From assembly GCF_015714715.1 (NCBI RefSeq), contig NZ_WAHS01000002.1:186001-250000 (forward strand): a stretch of 64,000 bases of DNA, read 5' to 3'. The DNA comes from Aestuariivirga litoralis. Lineage in GTDB: Bacteria > Pseudomonadota > Alphaproteobacteria > Rhizobiales > Aestuariivirgaceae. The position numbers and the translations under genes were made by a program. Under the pieces are notes generated by a model. The model worked only from the letters and a program-made list of their open reading frames with translations. It had not been told where the DNA came from and searched no databases. Shown here in pieces: positions 6,808 to 16,027 of this stretch; the first letter of the stretch is position 1; each line of letters opens with the position of its first letter.

Positions 6808-8052
6808 TCAGGAATAAGTGGCGTCATGCGCCAGCACCGCGTTCAGCAGCACCTGCGCCCCCGCCGCACATTCCTCCAGCGTGGTCGACTCCTCTTCATT
6901 GTGCGAAATGCCACCCAGGCATGGCACGAAGATCATCGTGGTCGGCGCCACGCGCGCAATATAGGCCGCGTCATGGCCGGCACCTGAAGCCATGTCCCGC
7001 GAGGTGAACCCGGCCTGTGCCACGCCCTCGCGCACGCAGGCAATCAACTCGGGCGCGAACTTCACAGCCGGCGAATTCCAGATGCGCTTCTCGTCGATGG
7101 AAACGCGCCCCTCCTCCGCGATCTTGTTCACGGCGAGGCGATATTGCTTCTCCATCTTGTCCAGCTCGGCTTCATCCGGGTGGCGCAGGTCGATCGTGAA
7201 GAACACTTCGCCCGGCACGACATTGCGGCTGTTCGGCCGGTTCTCGATCAGGCCCACCGAGGCCACACCAGGCAGATGTGCAAAGCCGATCTCGTTGATG
7301 GCGTCGATCATCTTCGCCGCCGCCAGCAGCGCATTCTTGCGCAGGCCCATCGGTGTTGCGCCCGTATGGCTCTCCTGGCCCTTCAACGTGATCTCATACC
7401 AGCGCATACCCTGCACGCCCGTCACTACGCCAACAACCTTGTTCTCAGCCTCAAGGATCGGGCCTTGCTCAATGTGAAGCTCAAACATCGAACTGAATTT
7501 AACAGCACCCGCCTTGTGCTTGCCCTTGTAGCCGATGCGCTCCAGCTCATCGCCCAGCTTGATGCCCTGGCGGTCTTCGCGGCTCCAGGCAAAATCCGGT
7601 GTGAACACGCCCGCGTAGACGCCAGAGCACAACATGGCCGGCGCAAAACGCGAGCCTTCTTCATTGGTCCAGTTTGCTATCATGATCGGCGCGTTAGTCT
7701 CGTAACCCATATCGACCAGCGTGCGCATCGCTTCCAGCGCCCCCAGCACACCCAATACACCATCAAACTTGCCGCCGGTGGGCTGCGTGTCGAGATGCGA
7801 CCCCATGGCGATCGGTGCCATATCCCCGCGCTTGCCGGGGCGGGTGGCAAACATGTTGCCTACTTCATCCACCTCGACAGTGCAGCCCAGCTTCTCGCAT
7901 TCGGCCTTGAACCAGTCGCGCACGCGCTTGTCTTCATCAGAAACCGTAAGCCGCTTGATGCCGCCCTTGGGTGTTCCGCCGAAGGCAGCGGTTTCCATCA
8001 GCGAATCCCAAAGCCTCTGTGGATTAATGACAAGATTGGATTTCGCACTCAT
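6808..8052 (-). CDS. Zn-dependent N-carbamoyl amidohydrolase (beta-ureidopropionase type)
   Basis: This 414-residue enzyme belongs to the M20/hydantoinase-carbamoylase family. Metal-binding motifs are visible in order: GSHLDTQPTGGKFDG (His, Asp), NWTNEEGSRF (Glu), HIEQGP (His) and SGAGHDAAY (His). It would convert N-carbamoyl-beta-alanine or N-carbamoyl-beta-aminoisobutyrate to the beta-amino acid, CO2 and ammonia, completing reductive pyrimidine breakdown. An L-carbamoylase activity on other substrates is possible. The ATG is preceded by GAGGTGAG. A RutR-like operator lies 37 bases upstream; this gene is followed by preT and preA. Confidence 0.88.
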   Translation of the reverse strand: MSAKSNLVINPQRLWDSLMETAAFGGTPKGGIKRLTVSDEDKRVRDWFKAECEKLGCTVEVDEVGNMFATRPGKRGDMAPIAMGSHLDTQPTGGKFDGVLGVLGALEAMRTLVDMGYETNAPIMIANWTNEEGSRFAPAMLCSGVYAGVFTPDFAWSREDRQGIKLGDELERIGYKGKHKAGAVKFSSMFELHIEQGPILEAENKVVGVVTGVQGMRWYEITLKGQESHTGATPMGLRKNALLAAAKMIDAINEIGFAHLPGVASVGLIENRPNSRNVVPGEVFFTIDLRHPDEAELDKMEKQYRLAVNKIAEEGRVSIDEKRIWNSPAVKFAPELIACVREGVAQAGFTSRDMASGAGHDAAYIARVAPTTMIFVPCLGGISHNEEESTTLEECAAGAQVLLNAVLAHDATYS

Positions 8053-8089
8053 GGCTCACCTCGGATTGAGGCTCCACTACAGCACGGCT

Positions 8090-8105
8090 TTGACCCACTG
8101 GTCAA
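8090..8105. promoter_or_regulatory. RutR-like operator upstream of the amidohydrolase gene
   Basis: TTGACCCACTGGTCAA matches 13 of 14 fixed bases of the RutR consensus; both half-sites are otherwise perfect. It sits in the 75-base gap between the last flagellar-cluster gene and the amidohydrolase start codon, so it also marks a regulatory boundary between the two blocks. Confidence 0.7.
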
Positions 8106-8127
8106 AAATGAAATGATCAGAGTGGGA

Positions 8128-8826
8128 TCAGATGATCCAGAGAACCACGGCTGCGACCAGCATGACCGCCAGCACGAAGGGCCAGAACGGTTGTGGCGCA
8201 TCGTCCTGCACGCGGTCCTGCTTCATGCTTTCCTTCAGGATGCGCAGGCGTACTTCCTCGCCCAGTTCCGAAGGCCAGCCCTGACCGGTGCGCAAGGCAT
8301 GCTCCACATCCTGCGGCGTGGGATTGTAAGGAAAGGCAAAGCCCGGTGGCATATCCGCTTGCGGGTCGTGATGCGCGCGCGAATTTGCGTCGGCGTGCTT
8401 TGGATCGTCTTTCGAAACACCACCAGTACCGCTATTATCATTCGAGGGATAAGTCTCCCACGAACGCCCATGGCGCTGGTGCAGCGCCTGTGCAATCGCA
8501 TCGGATGTGGCCATCCCCACCCGTACGGAGAAATCGCGCGGATTGATCTCCGGCGCTTCATGCTCAAAATCAGGCCAGCCGGGGCGCTTGATTTCCGTGG
8601 TCTTGGTGTCTGTCGTTTTGGTTTCCGGCGGCTTCAGGCTGACCGGGCCGAGTTCACCCTTGCGGATGGCTTCTTCAAGCTTGCCCAGCCGTGAAGAATT
8701 ATCTTTGGTCTGCAGCAAAATGTCAGCCAGTGCATTCAGCTGTAGCTTCTGCTCACGACCCAATATGCCGCGCTGCGCTTCGTTGCGCAGGAGGCCGATC
8801 AGGGCATGAACCGGGTTGACTTGCAT
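8128..8826 (-). CDS. tail-anchored protein of unknown function, end of flagellar cluster
   Basis: This 232-residue protein has a helical N-terminal region (about 1-65), a long polar, proline- and charge-rich middle with DPKHADANSRAHH-type sequence, and a single C-terminal hydrophobic helix (about 212-230) ending the protein, so it is probably tail-anchored with its bulk in the cytoplasm. A TTG two codons upstream (8832) is an alternative start; neither has a clear Shine-Dalgarno. It follows the next gene by 9 bases on the same strand and is the last gene of the run. No family recognised. Confidence 0.55.
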   Translation of the reverse strand: MQVNPVHALIGLLRNEAQRGILGREQKLQLNALADILLQTKDNSSRLGKLEEAIRKGELGPVSLKPPETKTTDTKTTEIKRPGWPDFEHEAPEINPRDFSVRVGMATSDAIAQALHQRHGRSWETYPSNDNSGTGGVSKDDPKHADANSRAHHDPQADMPPGFAFPYNPTPQDVEHALRTGQGWPSELGEEVRLRILKESMKQDRVQDDAPQPFWPFVLAVMLVAAVVLWII

Positions 8827-8835
8827 GTTCAAAGG

Positions 8836-9306
8836 TTAGTCTTTTTTGCCAAGGATGTTCTCGCGGATCTTGTCGCTCGGAACATAATTGAACTGGTCCA
8901 TCTGCACGCTGCTCACGGCTTCAGAACCCAGTTTGCGATTGGCAATGGTGGCAATCAGGTCCGACATCTGCGGCAGGTCCGAAGGCCTGATCGAAGGCAC
9001 ACCGTGATCATAAAACTGATAGGCCGCTTCAAAGGCAGAGCTGACCAGATAGGGCGTAAGGTCAATGCCGGCATTGGTAAGCTTGTGCTTGTCAACCAGG
9101 CTCTTGATGCGAAACACCAGATAGCCTTCGAGGTGGTTCTCAACAATGATCGGCGCCGCCGTCATTTCGGTCATCACCTGTTCGAATTCAGGCTTGTCCT
9201 TGCCATCATCTTTCTTGGAATCATCTGAAGCGAAAGAAACGCCGAGAAAAGCGCCCACACCGACCATGGCCACGCCCCACAGACCAGCCATGAACATCTT
9301 GATCAT
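8836..9306 (-). CDS. membrane-anchored protein of unknown function in flagellar cluster
   Basis: This 156-residue protein has one N-terminal membrane helix (about 4-26), a lysine/aspartate-rich linker and a C-terminal periplasmic domain of about 115 residues. That topology is like FliL, and the segment starting PIIVENHLEGYLVFRI is similar in position to the FliL domain start, but I cannot show homology and a clear FliL already exists at 29157. Its start codon overlaps the stop of the FlgN-like gene (TGATG), so translation is probably coupled. Confidence 0.6.
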   Translation of the reverse strand: MIKMFMAGLWGVAMVGVGAFLGVSFASDDSKKDDGKDKPEFEQVMTEMTAAPIIVENHLEGYLVFRIKSLVDKHKLTNAGIDLTPYLVSSAFEAAYQFYDHGVPSIRPSDLPQMSDLIATIANRKLGSEAVSSVQMDQFNYVPSDKIRENILGKKD

Positions 9307-9674
9307 CAGTCACCCATTTGGTTGCGCGAATAGGTGCCGTCAGCACTTTCCGAAAGTGCAACATTGGTGAGAATTTCGGTAACCTGATTCATCGCGCTGA
9401 CCTGTGCGCCCAGCAAGGCATGATTATGCGTCACCAGCTGGCGCACGCCGCGCAACCGGTCGCTCATCGCAGCGGTAGCGGATTTATGATCTTCAGCCCG
9501 CTGCAGCATCATCAGCTCACGGAGGATCTGGTTCTTGCGGATGATGAACGGGCCATGCTCATAGGCAGCATTTGCCTCCAGCTTGGTGTTTTCTTCCTGC
9601 AGCACAGATTCCAGTTTTCCAATAGCGGATTCCAGCGAGGACGTGGTGGCGGCAGTGTCATTAGCAAGTTGCAT
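9306..9674 (-). CDS. FlgN-like export chaperone candidate
   Basis: This 122-residue, almost entirely helical protein has long coiled-coil heptads (SSLESAIGKLESVLQEEN and a second helix around AMSDRLRGVRQLV) and ends in SADGTYSRNQMGD. FlgN proteins, which guard the hook-associated proteins FlgK and FlgL before export, share this size, all-helical build and a Gly-Tyr-containing tail. No other FlgN candidate is in the cluster. The ATG at 9674 has GAGG upstream; a TTG one codon earlier is less likely. Assignment rests on shape and context. Confidence 0.55.
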   Translation of the reverse strand: MQLANDTAATTSSLESAIGKLESVLQEENTKLEANAAYEHGPFIIRKNQILRELMMLQRAEDHKSATAAMSDRLRGVRQLVTHNHALLGAQVSAMNQVTEILTNVALSESADGTYSRNQMGD

Positions 9675-9691
9675 CAAAGGGCCTCGTTCAA

Positions 9692-10204
9692 TCAGCTTTC
9701 GCCAGCAAAGGGCGTGATCTTCATTTCATTGGGTGCGCCAAAGCCCTGGCCGAAAAGGTTCACGGCCTGGCTGGGGGTGGCGCTCGCTTCCTTTCGGTTG
9801 AAATTCAGCAGGTCGCCCTTGGCCATGGTCTTGCCCATCTGGTCCACGGCGAAGCTGCGCCAGGTCTCTCCAGCAATGCCGTTGCCATAGACGCTGTTCT
9901 CGTCCTTCGGCATCATCGAATCCACCATCTTGGTCATGAGTGCGCCTTCAAGGGCCACCATGGCATCAGCCTTGCGCTTGGCCTGCGGGGCTTGCACCGT
10001 GTGGTCGGCGGTGCCGTACAGTCCGCCATCATTGGCATCTGCGATCTGGTTGGTTTTGAGTGGAAGCATCTTCTGCATCAGTGCAGCAAAGGCGGGCTGC
10101 TTGGCCTGAAGGGCCTTGGACTGTGCGGTGGCCACCTGAAACCGGGCCGTGGCCTGATCCTGGTTGACTGCACCCATAACGCCCGCAATGACATCGACTG
10201 ACAT
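9692..10204 (-). CDS. flgJ: FlgJ-type rod-binding protein
   Basis: The protein (170 residues from the ATG preceded by GGGAG) contains the rod-binding domain of FlgJ: ALEGALMTKMVDSMMPKD, then a glycine-rich turn (VYGNGIAGETW) and a helix ending DQMGKTMAKGDLLNF. FlgJ caps the growing rod in the periplasm. The muramidase domain of enterobacterial FlgJ is absent, as is usual in alphaproteobacteria; the separate transglycosylase at 18923 may supply that activity. Confidence 0.8.
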   Translation of the reverse strand: MSVDVIAGVMGAVNQDQATARFQVATAQSKALQAKQPAFAALMQKMLPLKTNQIADANDGGLYGTADHTVQAPQAKRKADAMVALEGALMTKMVDSMMPKDENSVYGNGIAGETWRSFAVDQMGKTMAKGDLLNFNRKEASATPSQAVNLFGQGFGAPNEMKITPFAGES

Positions 10205-10270
10205 GAGATACCCAACTCCCAATATTACCGGAAGGATATGAGAGTGAGCTTGTGCCCACCTTACGAGGAC

Positions 10271-10678
10271 CTAGCGCCGCGCGTTCCGGCGCGGAATTTC
10301 TACATCGCCGAGGTCACGGTTGGTCCATTCTTCGATGGACTCGGCCATTTCTTCTTCAAACGCCACTTGCTCAAGCTCCAGCTGGGTTTCTCTTAATCTT
10401 TCGATAATGATTTCCAGCTTGGCCTGCTCGAGTTCCGCCGCGGCGAGATCCTTCTCCAGCTTCACCCGCTTGTCGCTAAGATCGCGCAAGGCGCGTGAGA
10501 TGGAGCTTGGATTGAACAGCTGGCTATTGCCGAACATCTCAATCTTTCCCATCGCGCGTTCGCGCGCTTGGTCACAGGCAGCGATGGCGGTATGGATTTC
10601 ACCAATGCGAGTCGCTTGCACGGTAGACAATTGTTTGTGGGCGGATGTGAGCCTGCGATTGCGCCGAAGTTCTTCCAT
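10271..10678 (-). CDS. FliJ-like coiled-coil protein
   Basis: This 135-residue protein is nearly all helix, rich in Glu, Lys, Arg and Leu, with a continuous coiled coil from about 20 to 115 and few aromatic residues. FliJ, the stalk-like escort protein of the export ATPase, has the same size and character and is poorly conserved in sequence. The start overlaps the fliR stop (TGATG). No other FliJ candidate lies near fliI in this window. FliJ is the best guess; a general flagellar coiled-coil protein is the alternative. Confidence 0.55.
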   Translation of the reverse strand: MEELRRNRRLTSAHKQLSTVQATRIGEIHTAIAACDQARERAMGKIEMFGNSQLFNPSSISRALRDLSDKRVKLEKDLAAAELEQAKLEIIIERLRETQLELEQVAFEEEMAESIEEWTNRDLGDVEIPRRNARR

Positions 10679-11436
10679 CAGATGAATCCACTAGTAATGA
10701 ATTCGCGGTAGGCATCCACCGCCAGCAGTAAGATAGTCGGGCTCACAATGGCCAGCACCACCAGTGAGACAAAAGTTACAAGCCCGGTGAATGCGAAATA
10801 CACCGAGAGCTGGGGCGTCATCTTGTTGGCAATGCCAAGGCCAAGATTGATCACGATCGACAATACGATGAACGGGCTGGCCATCTGCAACGCCACTACG
10901 GATGAGCGCGAAAGAATTTGCAGCATACGCGGCATGGCCCATTGCATGTCGAGAAACTGCCCCAGCGGAATAGTATCATAGGATCCGATCAGCGCCTGGA
11001 TGGTGACGAAATGCAAATCGGTAGCGAAGACCAGCGCCGTGAAGCCCATCGAGATCAGGCCGGTCACCTGGCCGCCCGATTCCGGATCGTCCACCGGCGT
11101 GCCGGGAATACCGGAAAGGCCGATGGCATTGACAATGAAGGCACCGGCAAAGCGTGCGGCGTGAATGTAGCAATAGCCCCAGAAGCCAAAGACAAAGCCC
11201 ACCACGACTTCCGACAGTACCTTCCACACCACATCACTGTTTTCCGGTGAAAGACTGGCCCCATCGGGCTTCACCACGAAGGGTGCAATGGCCGCCGATA
11301 CGGCAAGCGCCAGTAACATGCGCACCATCATCGGATAGCGCGGGCCGGACAATGCAGGCATCGAGGCAAACGCAATGCCAATGCGACACACCACTAGAAA
11401 GTAACCGATGAAATAATTGAGCAGAACCGGGGTCAC
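10678..11436 (-). CDS. fliR: flagellar export gate protein FliR
   Basis: This 252-residue polytopic membrane protein has the FliR pattern: [30 protein letters not shown] near the N-terminus (split here by a loop), a central [20 protein letters not shown] segment, and a final hydrophobic hairpin. FliR forms the export gate with FliP and FliQ in the basal-body membrane ring. It overlaps flhA by four bases, so the two are translated together. Confidence 0.95.
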   Translation of the reverse strand: MTPVLLNYFIGYFLVVCRIGIAFASMPALSGPRYPMMVRMLLALAVSAAIAPFVVKPDGASLSPENSDVVWKVLSEVVVGFVFGFWGYCYIHAARFAGAFIVNAIGLSGIPGTPVDDPESGGQVTGLISMGFTALVFATDLHFVTIQALIGSYDTIPLGQFLDMQWAMPRMLQILSRSSVVALQMASPFIVLSIVINLGLGIANKMTPQLSVYFAFTGLVTFVSLVVLAIVSPTILLLAVDAYREFITSGFI

Positions 11437-13514
11437 GTGACTGAGCCCAGAATCTCCAGTTTAACCGCGCGCGCCACTTCCATATGCGACAGCACTGGCA
11501 GATTGGGGAACACGCGGTCGATCACCATGCGGACATAGGGGCGTGCTTCAGGTGAGCACGACAGCGCAAAGCTCATGCCGGTTTCCAGCTGCTTCTTGAT
11601 CGCCTTGGTGGCATCGCCAACGAAAGCTTCCAGCTGCTTCGGATCGATGTCGAACTCGATAACTTCGCCCTTGTTGTCGCGGCGCAGGGCCTGCAGGAAG
11701 GCGCCATCCCATGTGCTGCCAAGGCGCAGCACGCGCAGCGCACCTTCTTCGCTGATATCGCCGCAAATCTGCTGCGCAATGCGGATACGTACATGTTCAG
11801 CGATCAGTTCCGGCTTGCGCGAATGCGGTGCAAATTCTGCCACCGCTTCGAGTATCTGATGCAGGTTGCGGATCGAAACGCGCTCACCGAGCAGCAACTT
11901 CATCACCGCCTGCAACGTCGAGAAGGACAGCAAGCTCGGCACGATTTCGTCGAGCAGCTTCTTGTATTCTGGCTCAAGGCTCTCAGTGATACCGCGCATG
12001 TCGCGGTACGAGAACAGTAGCGCCAGATTGTTACGAACGACTTCTGAGAGATGAGTCAGCATCACCGACATCGTATCGACCGGCATGAAGCCACCGGCCT
12101 GAAGCTCGGTGGAGAACATGTCAGGCACCCACATGGCCTCCAGCCCGAAGGCGGGCTCGCGCACCACATCGCCCGGCACATCGGGCGGGCCCTTGCCTGA
12201 CGTCACCACCAGCACTTCGCCGGGGCGCAATTCATAATTGGCCACCAAAGTGCCATGCACCTTGATGGCATATTGTTTCGGCGACAGCGTAAGATCGCCG
12301 GTCAGCTTGATCTCGGGGATCACGAAGCCATATTCGAGCGCAAACTTCTTGCGCATCTTCATCACGCGCGATGCCAGCTCGCTATGCGAAACCAGCATCG
12401 TGGCCGAAAGCTGCCGGCCAAGGCAAAGCTCAATCTCCGCCACCTGCAGCAACTTCTTGGTGTTGGACGTCGCTTCCTGAACTTTGGCCTCATCTGCCGT
12501 CTTCTTGGCAGAAGCCACGGCTGTCGCTTCCTGCTTGCGGTTGGTATTGACCAGATAGCCCATGCCACCAAAGGCGCAGGCGATGATAAAGAACGGCAGA
12601 AATGGCAGGCCCGGCATCAACGCCATCAACACCAGCATGCCGGAAGCCATCATCAAGGCGCGCGGATAGCCGCCCAGTTGCTTGATGATTGCCTGTTCAA
12701 TCGTACCCTTGTTGCCGCCTTTGGAAACGAGCAAACCGGCTGCCAGCGAAATGATCAGCGCGGGGATTTGCGTAACAAGGCCGTCACCCACGGTGAGCTT
12801 GATATAAGTGTCGGCTGCCGTGGCGGCATCGAGGCCGTGGCGGGTAATGCCGATGATGATGCCGCCGAACGAATTGATGAAGGTGATGATCAGACCGGCA
12901 ATGGCATCACCGCGCACGAATTTCGAGGCACCATCCATCGAGCCGTAGAAGGAGCTTTCCTGTTCCAGTTCAGAGCGGCGGCGGCGGGCCTCAGTTTCGT
13001 CAATCAGGCCGGAGGACAGATCGGCGTCAATCGCCATCTGCTTGCCGGGAATGGCATCCAAAGTGAAACGCGCACCAACTTCGGCGATACGCGTGGCACC
13101 TTTCGAGATCACGATGAAATTCACTGTGAGGAGGATGACGAAGACCACCGCACCGATGATGAAATCGCTGCCCATGACCAGATCGGCAAAGCCACCCACC
13201 ATATTGCCTGCGGCATGCGTGCCTTCAGCACCATGGGTCAGGATCAGACGCGTGGTTGCCACGTTGAGCGCCAGGCGCAACATGGTGGTGACGAGAAGGA
13301 TCAGCGGGAAGGCAGAGAAATCAAGCGGTCGCTCAATCCACAGCGACACCATCAGGATCAGGATGGCGACGGAGACCGAAAGCGAAAGCGCAACATCCAG
13401 CAGGAAGGCGGGGATTGGCACGAACAGAATGCCAAGAATGGCGGCCACGCCAAAGGCAAGGTAGAGATCCGCCGTTTTGCGGGGCGCAAGGCGGGGGGCC
13501 TCAATCGTGGTCAT
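11433..13514 (-). CDS. flhA: flagellar export protein FlhA
   Basis: This 693-residue protein has an N-terminal half of about eight membrane helices with the family signature [20 protein letters not shown] at 141-160, and a cytoplasmic C-terminal half (from about 340) that docks export chaperones and ATPase parts. Length is normal for the FHIPEP family. It lies 11 bases downstream of fliQ. Confidence 0.97.
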   Translation of the reverse strand: MTTIEAPRLAPRKTADLYLAFGVAAILGILFVPIPAFLLDVALSLSVSVAILILMVSLWIERPLDFSAFPLILLVTTMLRLALNVATTRLILTHGAEGTHAAGNMVGGFADLVMGSDFIIGAVVFVILLTVNFIVISKGATRIAEVGARFTLDAIPGKQMAIDADLSSGLIDETEARRRRSELEQESSFYGSMDGASKFVRGDAIAGLIITFINSFGGIIIGITRHGLDAATAADTYIKLTVGDGLVTQIPALIISLAAGLLVSKGGNKGTIEQAIIKQLGGYPRALMMASGMLVLMALMPGLPFLPFFIIACAFGGMGYLVNTNRKQEATAVASAKKTADEAKVQEATSNTKKLLQVAEIELCLGRQLSATMLVSHSELASRVMKMRKKFALEYGFVIPEIKLTGDLTLSPKQYAIKVHGTLVANYELRPGEVLVVTSGKGPPDVPGDVVREPAFGLEAMWVPDMFSTELQAGGFMPVDTMSVMLTHLSEVVRNNLALLFSYRDMRGITESLEPEYKKLLDEIVPSLLSFSTLQAVMKLLLGERVSIRNLHQILEAVAEFAPHSRKPELIAEHVRIRIAQQICGDISEEGALRVLRLGSTWDGAFLQALRRDNKGEVIEFDIDPKQLEAFVGDATKAIKKQLETGMSFALSCSPEARPYVRMVIDRVFPNLPVLSHMEVARAVKLEILGSVT

Positions 13515-13525
13515 GATTTAGCGCT

Positions 13526-13792
13526 TCAGAAGCCGGTCGCGATGCGGTCATAGGTCGTCTCCGTCAAGGCCTGCAACTGCGCACCCACAAAGGCGGCGGA
13601 GGCCATGGCCGACAGGAAGACCACGATCATTTTGGGCACAAAGGTAAGCGTTGATTCCTGGATCTGCGTCAGTGCCTGAAGCAGCGCAATGATGATGCCC
13701 ACCACCATCGACGGCAGCACCAGCGGCGCGCACATCCAAATGGCGGTCCGCAGCGCGGTCTGCACCAGTTCGAGTGCGTCAACTTCATTCAT
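13526..13792 (-). CDS. fliQ: flagellar export gate protein FliQ
   Basis: At 88 residues with two membrane helices (about 17-38 and 50-75), this is a standard FliQ; the segment MVVGIIIALLQALTQIQEST is the family signature. It packs around FliP and FliR in the export gate. flgD ends 6 bases upstream. Confidence 0.95.
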   Translation of the reverse strand: MNEVDALELVQTALRTAIWMCAPLVLPSMVVGIIIALLQALTQIQESTLTFVPKMIVVFLSAMASAAFVGAQLQALTETTYDRIATGF

Positions 13793-13798
13793 AGTGGA

Positions 13799-14197
13799 TT
13801 ACCCGTTAATCGTGATGCCCGTCGAGGGATCAAAGCTATAGCCATTGGTCAACAGGACAGAGGTTCCTGTTGTGGTGATGCTCACGGATTTCACCGTGCC
13901 GGAAATATTGCCCACCATATCGGTCACATTCTTGCCGATCAGCGCAGCGCCCGTGGTGGCCTGCTGGTTGCTGATCAATTGCGCAACCTTGTCGTTCAGC
14001 TGCACGCTCTGGCCAACCGCGCTGAACTGCGCAAGCTGTGCCAGCATCTGCGTCTGATCCACCGGTGCGGTAGGGTCCTGGTTCTTCATCTGCGCCAACA
14101 GCAGCTTGAGGAACGAATTGTAGTCAAGGTTTGCCGAAGCCTGAGCTGCGCTGGTCGAGCTTGATCCAGATGAACCAACGGGTGGAACAGTTGTCAT
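13799..14197 (-). CDS. flgD: hook assembly scaffold FlgD
   Basis: This 132-residue protein shows the FlgD N-terminal signature YNSFLKLLLAQMKNQDP followed by TQMLAQLAQFSAVGQSVQL. It caps the growing hook. It is short compared with enterobacterial FlgD (about 230), lacking the C-terminal tudor/Fn3-type domains, as usual for the Rhizobium type. Its start overlaps the flbT stop by one base. Confidence 0.95.
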   Translation of the reverse strand: MTTVPPVGSSGSSSTSAAQASANLDYNSFLKLLLAQMKNQDPTAPVDQTQMLAQLAQFSAVGQSVQLNDKVAQLISNQQATTGAALIGKNVTDMVGNISGTVKSVSITTTGTSVLLTNGYSFDPSTGITING

Positions 14198-14613
14198 TAC
14201 GCGGCCTCCGATGAACTGACTTTGGAAAGCGAAACGGAACCCGGCGCATCTTCGTCGAGTTCGAACGAACGGCGCAGCACTTTCAGCGCGCCGAAGAAAT
14301 CCTGGGCTTCCACCTGCTTTTCGATGGCTTCGATGAATTCCGTGTATTTGGCAGATTTGCTGTTCAGCTTCACACGCACCGAGAAAGCGCGGAACAATTC
14401 CATCACATAGGGAACATTGGTGGGGTCCATCAGCATGGACTGCACGATGAAATAGATTTGCTGCAATGGTTGCTTGGCGTCTTCCTGCTGCATCACATGT
14501 GCTTCGAGCAGGAATTGTGCATCGTTCAACAGCTCGATCGAGCCGCGGCGGTCCAGACGAATGACCGCCCCGTTCAAAAAGAGCTTCTCGTTGCGCTTGA
14601 GGTGGATTTTCAT
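14197..14613 (-). CDS. flbT: flagellin mRNA regulator FlbT
   Basis: This 138-residue protein begins MKIHLKRNEKLFLNGAV and includes VMQQEDAKQPLQQIYFIVQSML, the FlbT family pattern. In Caulobacter FlbT acts after transcription, binding the 5' leader of flagellin mRNA and promoting its decay when assembly stalls; FlaF counteracts it. Overlaps flaF by four bases. The shared element in the leaders of both flagellin genes here is a candidate target. Confidence 0.95.
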   Translation of the reverse strand: MKIHLKRNEKLFLNGAVIRLDRRGSIELLNDAQFLLEAHVMQQEDAKQPLQQIYFIVQSMLMDPTNVPYVMELFRAFSVRVKLNSKSAKYTEFIEAIEKQVEAQDFFGALKVLRRSFELDEDAPGSVSLSKVSSSEAA

Positions 14614-14966
14614 GCGCGCGCCTGAAGCCCCTTGGCGATGATTTCAGAGACTTCGATCAACGGCTGGAAATTCTTCTTCGCACCCTGGCGGACGGATTCG
14701 CAGTAATTCAGCGCCCAGATGCCGATGGAAATGATTTTGGCCTTCAGATCAGTCGGCAACAGGTTTTCGCTCGACGCCAAGTCTTCCAGGAACACGCCCC
14801 AGAGACGGCTCACGAAGAACATGGCCTCGATTGATTCGCGGCTGGTGATGCCGACGGCTTCCGCCTCCCGCATCAGCTTGATCGAATGATTGAGCGCGCT
14901 GACCTCATTCTGCCGGATTCTGGCAGAGGTTTCGCCCGCAACTTCATCATAAAGTTTCTTGTACAT
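14610..14966 (-). CDS. flaF: flagellin synthesis regulator FlaF
   Basis: This 118-residue helical protein has the FlaF pattern: a conserved central LWGVFLEDLAS segment and LKAKIISIGIWAL. FlaF works with FlbT to tune flagellin production and secretion in alphaproteobacteria. It lies between flgL and flbT, the usual order. Confidence 0.93.
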   Translation of the reverse strand: MYKKLYDEVAGETSARIRQNEVSALNHSIKLMREAEAVGITSRESIEAMFFVSRLWGVFLEDLASSENLLPTDLKAKIISIGIWALNYCESVRQGAKKNFQPLIEVSEIIAKGLQARA

Positions 14967-14982
14967 GCCTGAACGCGCTGCC

Positions 14983-16023
14983 TTAAGAGATATAGTTCAA
15001 CAAACTTAGCTGCTGAAGCTTGCCTGTAACTGCGTAATTGGCCTGGACCTGGGTCATCATGGTGGTCACCCGCATGGAGGCCTCGGTGGGATCAACCCCT
15101 TCAGTGGTGGAAATCTGCCCCTGAAGGATGGTTTTGACGGCGGTATGCTTGCTGGTCGCCAGGGAAATGGCCTGCTGGGCCGAGCCGATCTTGGATTCAA
15201 TCTCGCCAATGCCCTGGATCGCGGTGCTGGTCTTGGACAGGGCATAATCGATAACAGATTGAAAAGTCGTGGTATTCAGATTGCCGGTGCCTGCATCCAT
15301 CACCGCCACCATGCCTTTCAGCATGTTCTTGAAGGCAGCATCATTGGCATTGGCCGAGACATCGACCGTTTGCGACTTGTCGATCCGGGTCTTGATATTG
15401 TCGGTGGATGCGGCCGAATAGTCCGTCGTCCAGGCCGTGCCGCTGTAGAGATCCTCAAACGGCCCGTCGAGGAAGCCCTTCATCTGGGTCGGGGTAATGT
15501 TGGCAGCCTGCGCATCGGTCTTGGCAAAGCCAAAATAGGATTGGAAGGCGAAATCGAACGAATCCTGCGCTGCGCCGCCGGCATAAGTGCTCATCGGCGG
15601 TTCGCTATTATTCTGGCCGGACATCAAATATTGCCCGCCATAAGACGTGTTCACCGTCTGCTGAAAACTTTGCAGCATGGATGCCGCGCTGGACTTGATC
15701 AGCGTCTGCCCATTGGAAGCACTGCGCGCGCCCGCCAGTGTGCCAAGAAAAGTGTTGGCCGAATTCTTGATCGCATCCAGTGCGGTCTGGGTGGCACTGG
15801 CGCGGTCATTGGCCTGGGTGTTGGTGTCGATGAAATTGCTGACCTGCGAAAGATCAAGCCGCCAGGAAAGATTGCGGCTGACATTTCCACCCAGTTGCAA
15901 ATTCACGTCATCATAGCGGCCCGAGCTCAGCTCGTTCTGCGCCTTCTGCAAGTTCACCTGCGACTTGCGCATGTTATCCTGCATGTTGAGGAAATATGAA
16001 AGTGTGGAAACGCCCCCGATCAT
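14983..16023 (-). CDS. flgL: hook-filament junction protein FlgL
   Basis: This 346-residue protein has the flagellin-like ends of hook-associated protein 3: an N-terminal helix with LQKAQNELSSGRY and a C-terminal helix with TMMTQVQANYAVTGKLQQL. It joins FlgK to the filament outside the cell. Spacing to flgK is 4 bases. Confidence 0.93.
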   Translation of the reverse strand: MIGGVSTLSYFLNMQDNMRKSQVNLQKAQNELSSGRYDDVNLQLGGNVSRNLSWRLDLSQVSNFIDTNTQANDRASATQTALDAIKNSANTFLGTLAGARSASNGQTLIKSSAASMLQSFQQTVNTSYGGQYLMSGQNNSEPPMSTYAGGAAQDSFDFAFQSYFGFAKTDAQAANITPTQMKGFLDGPFEDLYSGTAWTTDYSAASTDNIKTRIDKSQTVDVSANANDAAFKNMLKGMVAVMDAGTGNLNTTTFQSVIDYALSKTSTAIQGIGEIESKIGSAQQAISLATSKHTAVKTILQGQISTTEGVDPTEASMRVTTMMTQVQANYAVTGKLQQLSLLNYIS

Positions 16024-16027
16024 ATCA

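Noticed and set aside
7144-8694. A 516-codon plus-strand open frame
   Set aside because: It runs antisense across the well-supported amidohydrolase gene and the next minus-strand gene; its composition (many Arg, His and Gln) is typical of a shadow frame in GC-rich DNA.
12255-13553. A 432-codon plus-strand open frame
   Set aside because: Exactly antisense to flhA, whose protein is highly conserved; no family resemblance and shadow-type composition.
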